Of a stretch of 64,000 nucleotides of DNA, positions 26,112 to 35,417 are shown piece by piece. Numbering within the stretch: the first letter of the stretch is position 1; each line of letters opens with the position of its first letter. The stretch comes from Alphaproteobacteria bacterium. GTDB taxonomy: Bacteria; Pseudomonadota; Alphaproteobacteria; Micropepsales; Micropepsaceae. The DNA lies in contig CANJJD010000011.1 of assembly GCA_947474645.1 (NCBI GenBank), positions 1-64,000 of the forward strand. Reading direction: 5' to 3'. Position numbers and translations under genes: made by a program. The notes beneath the pieces were generated by a model. That model did no database searches and was not told where the DNA came from. It saw nothing but the letters and a program-made list of their open reading frames with translations.

Positions 26112-27359
26112 TTAATTTTCCGCTGTCAGCCGCTGCGCGGGCCGCATGGTAAAGGCCAGGCCCATGCCGACCAGCATCAGCACAATGCTGCCCAGGAACG
26201 GTAGCTGCCAGTTGCCGGTCTGGTCGATCAGAAAACCGCCGACCACGGGCGAGACGATCGCCGCGAAGGCCGAGCCGGTGTTCATGAGGCCACTGGCGGT
26301 GCCCGAATGGTCGGGCGCGATGTCCATCGGGACAGCCCACATCGGGCCGATGGTCATCTCGGCGAAGAAGAAACCGGCCGACAGGCTGATCGCCGATATC
26401 ACGAGGTCGTGGCTGAACATCAGGGGCAGCAGCGACAGACAAGTCAGGCCCATGCACACAGACACCATCAGGCTGCGGGCGCGGTTCAAATTGCCGGTGC
26501 GGGCGTAGATGCGGTCGGTGACGATGCCGCCCAGCGTGTCGCCGACCACGCCGGCCAGGAAGACGCCGGACGAGAACAGCGCCATGCTTTTCAGGTCCTG
26601 GCCCTCATGCTGGAAATATTGCGGGATCCAGCTCAGGAACAGCCACAGGGTCCAGCCGTAGCAGAAATAGACGATGGTGACCGGCGCCATGCGCTTGATC
26701 AGCGGTCCCCACGGCACCGGTTGGCCTCTGGGCTTGGGTGGCGGCAGCGCGGCGCGTTCTTCCGCCGTCATGCCCGGATGGTCCGCCGGATTTTCCCGGA
26801 AGATGAAAATCCAGCCGAGCAGCCAGGCAAAGCTGATCGCGGCGCAGACAAAGAAAGAGGCGCGCCAGCCATAGGCCGTCATCACCGTCACGATCAGCGC
26901 CGGCGCCAGCGCATTGCCCAGCCGCGCCGCCGAATGAGTGATGCCTTGGGCAAAGCCGCGGTCCTTGGCCGCGACCCAGCGCGACATGGCGGAGGTGGCG
27001 GCGGGGAAGGTGGCGCCTTCGCCCAGGCCCAGCAGCACGCGCGCAATCAGGAGTGAGATCAACCCGCCCGCCATGCCCGTAAGGACGGTGGCGCCGGCCC
27101 AGATCAGGCTGCAGGCGATCAGGGTGCGGCGGGTGCCGAATCGGTCGCTGACCCAGCCGCCGATCACCTGGAAGATCAGATAGGGATAGGCGAAGGCGGA
27201 AAAGACCAGCCCGATCTCGGTCTTGGAGAGATTGAATTCCGTGCCGAAGCCCAGCGCGCCGACCGAGGCAGTGCTGACATTGACCCGGTCGATATAGGTA
27301 ATGAGGTACATCAGCGACAGCATCGCCAGCACGACGCCGGTGGGGCGAAAGAGCTTCAT
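26112..27359 (-). CDS. MFS transporter, anion:cation symporter (ExuT/GudP-like) type
   Basis: A 415-residue twelve-helix major facilitator. The opening LSLMYLITYIDRVNVSTAS and the loop GGWVSDRFGTRRTLIACSLIWAG are typical of the ACS family that imports hexuronates, aldarates, galactonate or related organic anions. RVLLGLGEGATFPAATSAMSRWV is the matching helix-4/5 signature. The substrate cannot be fixed from sequence. It lies 60 bp downstream of an aminotransferase gene on the same strand, so a joint transcript is plausible; a carrier for a carboxylic acid such as glyoxylate or glycerate precursors would fit but is inference. Confidence 0.8.
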   Translation of the reverse strand: MKLFRPTGVVLAMLSLMYLITYIDRVNVSTASVGALGFGTEFNLSKTEIGLVFSAFAYPYLIFQVIGGWVSDRFGTRRTLIACSLIWAGATVLTGMAGGLISLLIARVLLGLGEGATFPAATSAMSRWVAAKDRGFAQGITHSAARLGNALAPALIVTVMTAYGWRASFFVCAAISFAWLLGWIFIFRENPADHPGMTAEERAALPPPKPRGQPVPWGPLIKRMAPVTIVYFCYGWTLWLFLSWIPQYFQHEGQDLKSMALFSSGVFLAGVVGDTLGGIVTDRIYARTGNLNRARSLMVSVCMGLTCLSLLPLMFSHDLVISAISLSAGFFFAEMTIGPMWAVPMDIAPDHSGTASGLMNTGSAFAAIVSPVVGGFLIDQTGNWQLPFLGSIVLMLVGMGLAFTMRPAQRLTAEN

Positions 27360-27419
27360 GTCAGTCCCTCCGCGCCTTGATGGCGCTTATTGTCATTATA
27401 CCGTCGCGTTTGTGACACT

Positions 27420-28637
27420 TTAGGCAGGGTGTGCCGCAAAATATTCCATCGCGGCATCCACGCCGCGCCCGGCCAGGTTCACGCCCGCCAGTTTCAGCCC
27501 CATTTCGCAGCCCGCCAATGTGGCCAGCAAAGTCAGGTCATTGCTGTTGCCCAGATGGCCGATGCGGAAGGTGCGGCCCTTGATCTTCCCCAGGCCTGCG
27601 CCCAACGACAGGTCGAAACGTTCCAGGATGGACTTGCGCAATTTGTCCGCATCAATCCCTTTGGGCACGATGATGCTGGTCAGGATGGGGGAATGCAGAT
27701 CCTTGTCGGCGCATTGCACCGGCAGGCCCCAGGCCTCCACCGCGCCGCGCACGCCAGCCGACCAGCGCTTGTGGCGGGCAAAAATCTTGTCGAGAGTCTC
27801 GGCCTCGATCATCTCCAGCGCTTCGTGCAGGCCGTAGAGAAGGTTGGTCGCGGGCGTGTAAGGGAAATAGCCCGTCTTGTTCATCTCGATGATTTCGTCC
27901 CAGGCCCAATAGGACTTGGGCAGCTTGGCGGTCTTGGACGCTTCGATGGCGCGCGGCGACAAAGCGTTGAAGCTCAGTCCGGGCGGCAGCATCAGGCCCT
28001 TTTGCGAACCGCTGATGGTGCAGTCCACGCCCCATTCGTCATGGCGGAAATCGGCGCTGGCCAGGCCCGAGATGCTATCCACCACCAGCAGCGCGGGATG
28101 CTTGGCCGCATCAATTGCTTTGCGAACCGCCGGAATGTCGGAGGTCACGCCGGTGGAGGTTTCGTTATGGACCACGCACACCGCCTTGATGCGATGCTCC
28201 TTGTCCGCCTCCAGCCGTTCCTGAATCAGTGCTGCCTGCACACCATGGCGCCAGCCGGGCGCTTCGGGCAGTTCGGTGTCGCTGCCCTTCCATTCCAGGA
28301 TCTCGGTGGACAGCCCAAGCCGGCCCGCCAGCCGCGACCACAGATGCGCGAACTGGCCGGTTTCATACATCACAATGTGATCGCCCGGACTGAGCAGGTT
28401 GACCAAAGCCGCTTCCCAGGCGCCGGTGCCGGAGGCGGGATAGATCATCACCGGATGCTGGGTCTTGAAGATGCGCTTGATGCCCTGGGTGAGCTTCAGC
28501 CCCAGGGCGCCGAATTCGGGCCCGCGATGGTCGATGGTGGGCAGGCTCAGCGCGCGCAGGATGCGGTCCGGCACCGGGCTGGGGCCGGGAATCTGCAGGA
28601 AGTGATTGCCGGTGGGATGGAAATCGAGCGTGAGCAT
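27420..28637 (-). CDS. Class V aminotransferase, serine-glyoxylate aminotransferase-like
   Basis: A 405-residue PLP enzyme of the alanine/serine-glyoxylate aminotransferase group. IPGPSPVPDRILRAL at the N-terminus, YPASGTGAWEAALVN, the HNETSTGV block, DSISGLAS and the PLP lysine in SGSQKGLMLPPG are all family landmarks. The C-terminus has FRIGHLGNSNDLTLLATLAG. It would convert glyoxylate plus serine (or alanine) to glycine plus hydroxypyruvate (or pyruvate). It is divergent from a FAD/Fe-S 2-hydroxyacid dehydrogenase that could supply glyoxylate, a sensible metabolic pairing. Confidence 0.87.
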   Translation of the reverse strand: MLTLDFHPTGNHFLQIPGPSPVPDRILRALSLPTIDHRGPEFGALGLKLTQGIKRIFKTQHPVMIYPASGTGAWEAALVNLLSPGDHIVMYETGQFAHLWSRLAGRLGLSTEILEWKGSDTELPEAPGWRHGVQAALIQERLEADKEHRIKAVCVVHNETSTGVTSDIPAVRKAIDAAKHPALLVVDSISGLASADFRHDEWGVDCTISGSQKGLMLPPGLSFNALSPRAIEASKTAKLPKSYWAWDEIIEMNKTGYFPYTPATNLLYGLHEALEMIEAETLDKIFARHKRWSAGVRGAVEAWGLPVQCADKDLHSPILTSIIVPKGIDADKLRKSILERFDLSLGAGLGKIKGRTFRIGHLGNSNDLTLLATLAGCEMGLKLAGVNLAGRGVDAAMEYFAAHPA

Positions 28638-28755
28638 GACCCGCCTGTATCTTTGTGTTCTTTGACCAAAATGCTAGGATTTGCGGGACAGAATTGCAAA
28701 CTTCACAAACAAGATGGCGGGATAACCGCTTGCGCCCCTGAAGGCCCGATTTCCC
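28638..28755. promoter_or_regulatory. Divergent intergenic region, aminotransferase / FAD-Fe-S dehydrogenase
   Basis: A 118-bp spacer between two genes of related glyoxylate/2-hydroxyacid chemistry. Both promoters must lie here. I see no firm hexamer pair; a GAAGG (28739-28743) precedes the GTG start at 28756 at longer than ideal spacing. Confidence 0.35.
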
Positions 28756-31752
28756 GTGTTGAACAAGCCCGCGGCGTCCAACGAAACCACCAACAGCCTT
28801 TCGCGCCGGCTTGCCGCCGAGACAGAAGGCGAAGTGCTGTTCGAGGATGGTGACCGCGGCCGTTACGCCACCGACGCTTCCATCTACCAGGTGATGCCGG
28901 TGGGCGTGTTTGTGCCCCGCACTGCGCGCGACGTGGCCGTCGCCATCGACATTGCCCGCGACCTGAAAGTGCCGATCGTGCCGCGCGGCGCCGGCACCAG
29001 CCAATGCGGCCAGACGGTGGGCGCCGGGCTGGTGATCGACAACAGCAAATACCGCCGCGCCATCCTGGACGTGGACGTGGAAAACCGCACCGCCCGGGCC
29101 GAGCCGGGATTGGTGCTGGATCATCTCAATGCCGCGCTGAAGAAGCACGGGCTGTGGCATCCGGTGGATGTCTCCACTAGCGCCCAAGCGACCTTGGGCG
29201 GCATGGCCGGCAACAATAGCTGCGGCTCGCGTTCCATCGCCTACGGCAACATGGTGCACAATGTGTTGGGCGCCACCGCCTGGCTGTCGGACGGCAGCGA
29301 GGTGGCGTTCGGTCCGGTGACCGGACTCAGCGGGCGGGGTGCACAGATCGCCGATTTTGTGCGCAAGCTGGCGGCGGAACACCGCGATGATATCGAAGCC
29401 AATTGGCCCAAGGTGATGCGGCGGGTGGCCGGCTACAACCTGGATATCTTCAACAACCAGAATGAGCGGCCTTACACCAAGGACGGTAGCGTAAACCTGG
29501 CGCATCTTCTGGTGGGCTCGGAAGGCACCCTGGCGTTCACCAAGGACCTGACCCTCAAGCTGGTGCCGCTGCCGAAGAACAAGGTGCTGGGGGTGGTAAA
29601 TTTCACCAGCTTCCACACCGCGATGGACAGCGCCCAGCACATCGTCAAGTTGGGTCCCAGCGCGGTGGAGCTGGTGGACCGCATCATGATCGAGCTGGCG
29701 CTGTCCAATCCCGCCTTCCGTCCAACCATGGAAACCGCGCTGATCGGCAAGCCCGCGGCCATCCTGCTGGTGGAATTCGCCGGCGAGGACAAGCCGGCGC
29801 TGGTGAAGAAGCTGAATGGCCTGGTGGCGCTGATGGGCGACCTGGGCCTCCCCGGCAGCGTGGTCGAAATGGAATCCGACGCGCCGCAGAAGAACCTGTG
29901 GGAGGTGCGCAAAGCCGGCCTCAACATCATGATGAGCCTGAAGGGCGACGGAAAACCCGTCAGCTTCATCGAAGATTGCGCCGTGCCGCTGGTGCATCTG
30001 GCGGACTACACCGCCGCCCTGACCGAAGTATTTGAGCGTCACGGCACCCATGGCACCTGGTACGCGCATGCCAGTGTCGGCACCCTGCATGTGCGCCCGA
30101 TCCTGGACATGCGGCGCGGCGGCGCCGTCAAGATGCGCAGCATCGCCGAAGAGGCCAGCGCGCTGGTGCGCAAATACAAGGGCGCCTTCAGCGGCGAGCA
30201 TGGCGACGGGCTGTGCCGCGGCGAATGGGTGGAATGGCAATTTGGGCCCCGGATCAACGAGGCATTCCGCGCCATCAAGCAGCACATGGACCCCATCGGG
30301 CTGTTCAGCCCGAACCGCATCATTGATCCGCCGCGCATGGATGACGGCAACCTGTTCCGCACCCCGCCGCCGGGCAGCGCCAAGCCTTACACCGTGCGGT
30401 CTTTGACGACCGCGCTGGACTGGTCGGAATGGGATGTGCAGAACGATCCCGTCACCGAGAAAACTTCGGCATCCGGCAGCGGCGGCGATCCGGCGCGCGG
30501 CTTCGCCAAGGCAGCGGAGATCTGCAACAATAACGGCCATTGCCGCAAATTCGATAGCGGCACCATGTGCCCCAGCTATCGCGTCACCCGCGATGAACAG
30601 CATGTGACCCGCGGCCGCGCCAATGCGCTGCGGCTGGCGCTGTCCGGGCAGTTGGGCGAAGGCGCCCTGACCAGCCAGGCGATACACGACACGCTGGACT
30701 TGTGCGTCTCCTGCAAAGGCTGCCGCCGCGAATGTCCTACCGGCGTGGACATGGCCAAGATGAAGGTGGAGTTTCTGGCCCATTATAAAGCCCGGCACGG
30801 CTTCACCTTGAAGGACCGGCTGGTGGCGCATCTGCCCGATTATGCCGGTGCTCTCAGCCGCATCGCTGGGCTGGCGAACTTGCGCGACCGGCTGCCGGGC
30901 TTGGCCTGGCTGAGTGAAAGGCTCACCGGCTTTTCCGCAAAGCGCGCGCTGCCACGCTGGCGCGGCGATACCTTCTGGGCGGCGCATGATGCATCGCTGT
31001 TCTCCAGCCGCGCGGCGGCGATCGCAGCGGCGCCCAAGGCCGCCGCCTTGTTCGTGGACACCTTCAACGGCACGTTTGAATCCGAGAATGCCCATGCCGC
31101 GGCGCGCATCCTGAAAAAAGCGGGCTACACGATCACGCTGGTGGCCAAGGAGGAGGGCCAGCATTGCTGCGGCCGTACCTTCCTGGCCGCGGGCATGGTG
31201 GACAAGGCCAAGGCGAAACTATCGGCGCTGCTGGACGATGTGCTGCCGCTGGCCGAGGCCGGCATCGCCATTGTTGGGCTGGAGCCGTCCTGTCTTTTGA
31301 CCTTGCGCGATGAAGCCCTGTCCCTGGGCTTCGGCGACAAGGCCAAAAAGGTGGCCGCCCAGGCGCTGCTGCTGGAAGAATTCCTGGCGCGCGAAGCCAA
31401 GGCGGGGCGCTTTGCCCTGGCCCTCAGGCCCGCGCCCGCGCCCATCCTGCTGCATGGCCATTGCCATCAGAAAGCGTTCGGCGCCGTGACGCCGGTGCTG
31501 GAGGTGCTGCGCCTGATCCCGGATGCAAAACCCGAATTGATCGAAACCTCCTGCTGCGGCATGGCCGGCAGTTTCGGCTATGACCATTACGAGGTGTCGA
31601 TGCAGATGGCGGAGCTCAGCCTGCTGCCGGCGGTGCGCGCCAATCCGCACGCCATCATCGTCGCCGACGGCACCAGTTGCCGCCAGCAGATCGGCCATGG
31701 CGCCGGCCGCAAGGCCCGCCATGTCGCAGTGCTGCTGGACGAACTGTCCTAG
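28756..31752 (+). CDS. FAD-linked oxidase fused to Fe-S/CCG domains (YdiJ-like D-2-hydroxyacid dehydrogenase)
   Basis: A 998-residue two-part enzyme. The N-terminal half has the PCMH-type FAD domain (VPIVPRGAGTSQCGQTVG, then GGMAGNNSCGSRSIAYG) and the FAD-oxidase C domain with KYKGAFSGEHGDGLCRGEW. Next come two 4Fe-4S motifs (CNNNGHCRK...CP and CVSCKGCRRECP). The C-terminal half carries GlpC/heterodisulfide-type CCG motifs (QHCCGRTF, ETSCCGMAGSFGYD). This layout matches YdiJ/Dld-type dehydrogenases that oxidise D-lactate, D-2-hydroxyglutarate or glycolate. The start is GTG 28756 or the adjacent TTG. Its stop overlaps the convergent kinase gene by 4 nt. Confidence 0.87.
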   Translation: MLNKPAASNETTNSLSRRLAAETEGEVLFEDGDRGRYATDASIYQVMPVGVFVPRTARDVAVAIDIARDLKVPIVPRGAGTSQCGQTVGAGLVIDNSKYRRAILDVDVENRTARAEPGLVLDHLNAALKKHGLWHPVDVSTSAQATLGGMAGNNSCGSRSIAYGNMVHNVLGATAWLSDGSEVAFGPVTGLSGRGAQIADFVRKLAAEHRDDIEANWPKVMRRVAGYNLDIFNNQNERPYTKDGSVNLAHLLVGSEGTLAFTKDLTLKLVPLPKNKVLGVVNFTSFHTAMDSAQHIVKLGPSAVELVDRIMIELALSNPAFRPTMETALIGKPAAILLVEFAGEDKPALVKKLNGLVALMGDLGLPGSVVEMESDAPQKNLWEVRKAGLNIMMSLKGDGKPVSFIEDCAVPLVHLADYTAALTEVFERHGTHGTWYAHASVGTLHVRPILDMRRGGAVKMRSIAEEASALVRKYKGAFSGEHGDGLCRGEWVEWQFGPRINEAFRAIKQHMDPIGLFSPNRIIDPPRMDDGNLFRTPPPGSAKPYTVRSLTTALDWSEWDVQNDPVTEKTSASGSGGDPARGFAKAAEICNNNGHCRKFDSGTMCPSYRVTRDEQHVTRGRANALRLALSGQLGEGALTSQAIHDTLDLCVSCKGCRRECPTGVDMAKMKVEFLAHYKARHGFTLKDRLVAHLPDYAGALSRIAGLANLRDRLPGLAWLSERLTGFSAKRALPRWRGDTFWAAHDASLFSSRAAAIAAAPKAAALFVDTFNGTFESENAHAAARILKKAGYTITLVAKEEGQHCCGRTFLAAGMVDKAKAKLSALLDDVLPLAEAGIAIVGLEPSCLLTLRDEALSLGFGDKAKKVAAQALLLEEFLAREAKAGRFALALRPAPAPILLHGHCHQKAFGAVTPVLEVLRLIPDAKPELIETSCCGMAGSFGYDHYEVSMQMAELSLLPAVRANPHAIIVADGTSCRQQIGHGAGRKARHVAVLLDELS

Positions 31753-32165
31753 AAAGTCATCACCAGCCGGTTGCCGCCGGGGCGGGGCTGGTAGACGGCG
31801 CTGGCGCAAAGCCCCGTCACCATGGCGATCCCGGCCTGGCCTTCGGGACGCTCCTCCAGCGCAAGCGCCTCATTGTCCGGCGCTTTCCAGCGTGTGGGAT
31901 CGAAAGGCGGCGCGTCGTCTTCATAGGTGATGGTCAGGCGGGGCAGGGGCGCCAGGCCCAGCCGGACCGGCTTGGCGCATTCCCCGCCATAGCCATATTT
32001 GATGGTGTTGGAGAAAAGCTCCTCGACCACAATCAGCGCCCGTGATACCAATTCACTGTCTATTTTCCAGCTATTGCAGGCCTGTTCCAGCGCGCGCAAC
32101 GCCGCAAACAGGCCGTCCATTGTTGCGGCATATTCCAGTTCTGCGGGCCCGGGGGTGTTTTCCAT
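31749..32165 (-). CDS. RsbW-like HATPase serine kinase/anti-sigma-type regulator
   Basis: A 138-residue GHKL ATPase domain. The N-box is VEELFSNTIKYGYGG, the G1-like box is DDAPPFDP and the G2-like GQAGIAMV segment follows. Small soluble HATPases of this type phosphorylate STAS antagonists and/or bind a regulator in partner-switching systems. A STAS protein and a SpoIIE-type phosphatase are encoded 1-5 kb away. The ATG at 32165 overlaps the ATG of the divergent fecR-like gene; alternatives are ATG 32171 and ATG 32120. None has a clear ribosome site. Catalysis versus binding only is undetermined. Confidence 0.8.
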   Translation of the reverse strand: MENTPGPAELEYAATMDGLFAALRALEQACNSWKIDSELVSRALIVVEELFSNTIKYGYGGECAKPVRLGLAPLPRLTITYEDDAPPFDPTRWKAPDNEALALEERPEGQAGIAMVTGLCASAVYQPRPGGNRLVMTF

Positions 32166-32610
32166 GCGCATCAAATCATTGGCATTGAGCTTGGTGTTGG
32201 CGCTGGCATGCGCCGGCGCCGCGCAGGCGGCGGACGACTCCATCGGCCAGGTCAAGACCAAGAAGGGCGATGTGTTGGTGCTGCGTCAAGGTCAGGCCAA
32301 GCCTCTGAATGTCGGCGATCATGTTCTTCAATCCGATACGGTCAAAACCGAAAAGGGCGCTTCGGTCGGCATAACCTTCCTGGACAACAGCATGATGTCC
32401 CTGAGGCCGGCCAGCGAACTTGCGCTGGACGAATTCAAATTCAATTCTACGACGCGCGAAGGGGTTTTCAATACAAGGCTGGCCAAGGGGACCCTGGCGG
32501 TCAAATCCGGCCAGATCGTGCAGCAAAAGCCCGAGACCATGCATATTCGCACGCCGGCCGCCCTGCTCGGCGTGCGCGGCACCGAATTTGTCGTGAATGC
32601 GGGCGGCTAA
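32164..32610 (+). CDS. Exported FecR-domain protein
   Basis: A 148-residue protein with a strong signal peptide (about residues 1-22, ending AGAAQA) and a single FecR domain: QVKTKKGDVLVLRQGQAKPLNVGDHVLQ followed by GASVGITFLDNSMMSLRPASEL and a terminal IRTPAALLGVRGTEFVVNA. FecR domains here are free periplasmic modules, not sigma regulators, and often sit beside CHASE2 or OmpA genes. The ribosome site is a GGGGG run 8 nt upstream of ATG 32164. It is divergent from, and overlaps the start of, the HATPase gene, and lies just 1 nt before the lipoprotein gene. Confidence 0.87.
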   Translation: MRIKSLALSLVLALACAGAAQAADDSIGQVKTKKGDVLVLRQGQAKPLNVGDHVLQSDTVKTEKGASVGITFLDNSMMSLRPASELALDEFKFNSTTREGVFNTRLAKGTLAVKSGQIVQQKPETMHIRTPAALLGVRGTEFVVNAGG

Positions 32611-32611
32611 G

Positions 32612-33229
32612 ATGCGCAGCGCTTGCCTCGCGATCCTGGGCGCCGCCTTGCTGCTGGCCGGCTGCGCTTCCCATGAAATGGTGGTGGTGCTGCCGGCCGC
32701 CGACGGACATGTCGGCGGGGTGGTGGTGCGTCCCGACAAGGGTGAGACGGTGGTGCTGGACAAGCCCTATGCCTCCGGCGTGCCGGGCGATGCCCGCGTG
32801 GGCACGGCGACGGCCGAGAGCGTGGACAAGGATTTCCACCAGGTGCTGGAGGCCCGTCCCATTCCGCCCGCGACCTATCAGCTCTATTTCGTCTACGGCA
32901 AGGATGACCTGACCGCGGATTCGGAAGGCAAGTTCTCCAGCCTGTTCGCCGATATCGCCAGGCGCAAGGCGGCCGAAATCGTCATCACCGGCCATACCGA
33001 TCCGGTCGGCAGTGATAGCGACAATGACAAGCTGTCCCTGGACCGCGCCAACATCATCAAGACCCGGTTCCAAACGCTGGAAAAGCAACACCAGCCGCCG
33101 TCCGACCTGACCATCACCACCGTGGCGCGCGGCAAGCGCGATGCCCAGGTACCTGCCGGCGTCAATTGCAGGAACTCCACCGAGGCGGCCTGCGAAGCCG
33201 CCCGCAACGTCGAAATCACGGTGCAATAG
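32612..33229 (+). CDS. OmpA-domain lipoprotein
   Basis: A 205-residue protein (from ATG 32612; an in-frame ATG exists at 32597) with a lipobox LLLAGC. The C-terminal OmpA-like peptidoglycan-binding domain has ADIARRKAAEIVITGHTDPVGSD, then LSLDRANIIKTRF and a terminal ACEAARNVEITVQ. The TGHTDPVGS segment is the characteristic meso-DAP contact. The long linker between the lipid anchor and the domain would span part of the periplasm. It follows the FecR gene directly (same transcript) and its 3' end overlaps the convergent CHASE2 phosphatase gene by 14 nt. It probably anchors an envelope sensor to the wall. Confidence 0.87.
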   Translation: MRSACLAILGAALLLAGCASHEMVVVLPAADGHVGGVVVRPDKGETVVLDKPYASGVPGDARVGTATAESVDKDFHQVLEARPIPPATYQLYFVYGKDDLTADSEGKFSSLFADIARRKAAEIVITGHTDPVGSDSDNDKLSLDRANIIKTRFQTLEKQHQPPSDLTITTVARGKRDAQVPAGVNCRNSTEAACEAARNVEITVQ

Positions 33230-35417
33230 GCCCGTTCCAGCGCACCGCCAGGATCGTCAGATCGTCTGACGCGTCCGCTCCCGCCACGAAATCGTCCGCC
33301 GCGTCATGCAGCGCCTTGGTCGCGGTGTGTGCGCTGATATCGTTCGCCAAGCCCGCCAGAACTTCCTCCGCCCGCGCCCGGCCCATCACGTCACCTTCGG
33401 CCGTCATCGCCTCAGTGATGCCGTCGGTGATCACGCACAGCATGTCGCCGGGCTTCAACTGGACGCTGTCTTCCGGATAGTCGAAGTCCTCCACGATGCA
33501 CAGCGGCGGACCTCCCACGCCTTTCAGGGAATGCGGCGGCTCCCCCCGCCGCAGCAGGAAGGGCTGGTCATGGCCGGCATTGCAGAAGCGCAGCTCGCCC
33601 GTCGCCAGGTTCAGGATGCCCGCAAAAAGCGTGATGAACAGCATCTCAGGATTGTCGCGGCTGATCTCGCGGTTGCTGCGATTGATGATGGCGCCGATGT
33701 CATGCTCCCCGCGCAGGGCGCAGCTTTTGCACAGCGATTTTCCCAGCGCCATGAACAAGGCGGCGGGCATGCCCTTGCCGCTGACATCGCCCACCGCGAA
33801 GAACAGGTGATCATTGTCCATCTTGAAAAAGTCGAAAAAGTCGCCGCCGATCTGCCGCGCCGGAATCATCAGCGCATCCATGTCGAAGCGGGCATCGCCT
33901 GCCACGCTGGCAAGGCTGGGCAGGATGCCGGCCTGGATGCGATGGGCCGCTTCCAGCTCGCCCGCGGTCTTGGCGGCGGCCAGCCGCAGGCGGCGGCGCT
34001 GGGCGTCAGCCTGCGCAAAGCCCGCGCTCAGCAGCGCCATCATGACGGCGGCCTGGCCGATCATCGGGGTGGCAATGTCCAGCAGGATGCGGGAATGCAG
34101 CCACAGGCCAAAGCCCAGCCCGGCCAGGCACAGCGGCACTGCCGCGCCCAATATCAGTCCGCCGCGCGGCCGCAGCGACGGCGCCAGCAGGATCAGCAAC
34201 AGCGCGAAGAATAAAGTCAGGCCCGCTTCGGCCATCTCTGCCCAGTGCGGGCGGCGCGCAAATGTGCCGTCCAGGATATTCTCCAGAAGCTGGGCGCGGA
34301 TTTCCACGCCCTGGATCTGGTCCACCGGCGTCATGCGCAGGTCCACCCGGCCAAGGCCGGTTTCTCCCAGCAGCACCATGGCCCGTTCGAACCGCTGCGG
34401 CGGGACGCGGCCCTCCAGCACGTCAACGGCCGAGACAAAGCGCTGCCGGTCGCGCTGGGAAAAATTCACCCAGATGCTGCCGTCTTCCTGGGTGGGGATG
34501 TCCAGACCGCCGACCGAAACGCTTTCCACCCCATGGGATGACAGATGCAGGTCCACATGATCGGCGCTGGGATTGCGCACGGCCAGGCGCAGCATTTCCA
34601 GCTCCAGTCCCGGCGCCGGCCGTCCCGAGACCAGCGACACCATGGGCAGGCGGCGAAAGGCGCCATCCGGATCGGGGATCACCGACAGCATGCCATGGCC
34701 GACGCCGTCGGCTTCATCGAACGCCGCGATGCTGCGGGTGGTGAAGGGAAAGTCCGGAAGAATGTCTTCCAGATGTTCGCGCGGGTCGCGGCCGGCCAGC
34801 AGGGTGCCCAATCTTGCGCGCAGGATGCCCGGCGCATGCTCCAGGATCGCTGTCAGATACGCCGGCGGCTCCATTCTCTGCAGGAAGGGCGCCAGCCTGC
34901 CGCTGTCATGGCTGCCGTCATTTTCCGGAATGCCGACGCCGATGGCGACCGGCTTGCCCGCCAGGGTGCGGGCCAGCAGATCGTCATGGCGCGGCAGGGC
35001 TTGCAGTTCCGACACCGCCGGCGCCGACAGCCTGCCATCGCCGATATGGCGCAGCCATTGTTCGGGCGAAAGCTGGTCCGCCTCCGGCCACAGCATGTCG
35101 ATGCCCAGCGCGGCCGGTCCGGCCTCCAGGATCTTGGCGATCAGCCGCGCCTGGATCTGCCGCGGCCAGGGCCATTGCCCCACCTTTTTCAGGCTTTGGT
35201 CGTCTATGGCGACGATCACCACCGCATCGGTGTGCTGGTCGCGCGTGAACAGCCGTTGATAGGAATCGAACAGTGCAAAACGCGGCGCGTCGAACAGCGC
35301 GGGCGCGGCCAGTTGCAGGACCAGGAACGGGATCAGCACCGCCCAGGCGGCGCGCCGGCCCCAGCCGGTGGCCGCCAGCCGGCCAAGCCCCTTAAACGTC
35401 AAGGACCAGCCCGTCAT
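33216..35417 (-). CDS. CHASE2-domain SpoIIE/PP2C-type serine phosphatase
   Basis: A 733-residue membrane sensor phosphatase. A first helix near residues 24-40 is followed by the periplasmic CHASE2 domain (DAVVIVAIDDQSLKKVGQWPWPR, AALGIDMLWPEAD, DGSIWVNFSQRD). Three further helices lie at about 395-475. A coiled-coil-like stretch EAAHRIQAGILPS leads to the PP2C domain with ARQIGGDFFDFF, GDVSGKGMPAALFMA, DGITEA and a terminal SDDLTILAVR, whose acidic metal ligands are intact. It would dephosphorylate a STAS partner in response to an envelope signal. Its start overlaps the MBL gene by 26 nt in the STAS-MBL-CHASE2 operon. Confidence 0.9.
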   Translation of the reverse strand: MTGWSLTFKGLGRLAATGWGRRAAWAVLIPFLVLQLAAPALFDAPRFALFDSYQRLFTRDQHTDAVVIVAIDDQSLKKVGQWPWPRQIQARLIAKILEAGPAALGIDMLWPEADQLSPEQWLRHIGDGRLSAPAVSELQALPRHDDLLARTLAGKPVAIGVGIPENDGSHDSGRLAPFLQRMEPPAYLTAILEHAPGILRARLGTLLAGRDPREHLEDILPDFPFTTRSIAAFDEADGVGHGMLSVIPDPDGAFRRLPMVSLVSGRPAPGLELEMLRLAVRNPSADHVDLHLSSHGVESVSVGGLDIPTQEDGSIWVNFSQRDRQRFVSAVDVLEGRVPPQRFERAMVLLGETGLGRVDLRMTPVDQIQGVEIRAQLLENILDGTFARRPHWAEMAEAGLTLFFALLLILLAPSLRPRGGLILGAAVPLCLAGLGFGLWLHSRILLDIATPMIGQAAVMMALLSAGFAQADAQRRRLRLAAAKTAGELEAAHRIQAGILPSLASVAGDARFDMDALMIPARQIGGDFFDFFKMDNDHLFFAVGDVSGKGMPAALFMALGKSLCKSCALRGEHDIGAIINRSNREISRDNPEMLFITLFAGILNLATGELRFCNAGHDQPFLLRRGEPPHSLKGVGGPPLCIVEDFDYPEDSVQLKPGDMLCVITDGITEAMTAEGDVMGRARAEEVLAGLANDISAHTATKALHDAADDFVAGADASDDLTILAVRWNGPIAP

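Noticed and set aside
28363-31164. 933-residue minus-strand open frame opposite the FAD/Fe-S dehydrogenase
   Set aside because: Covers a gene with complete FAD and Fe-S motifs; the translation is low-complexity and His/Gln-rich, with no domain.
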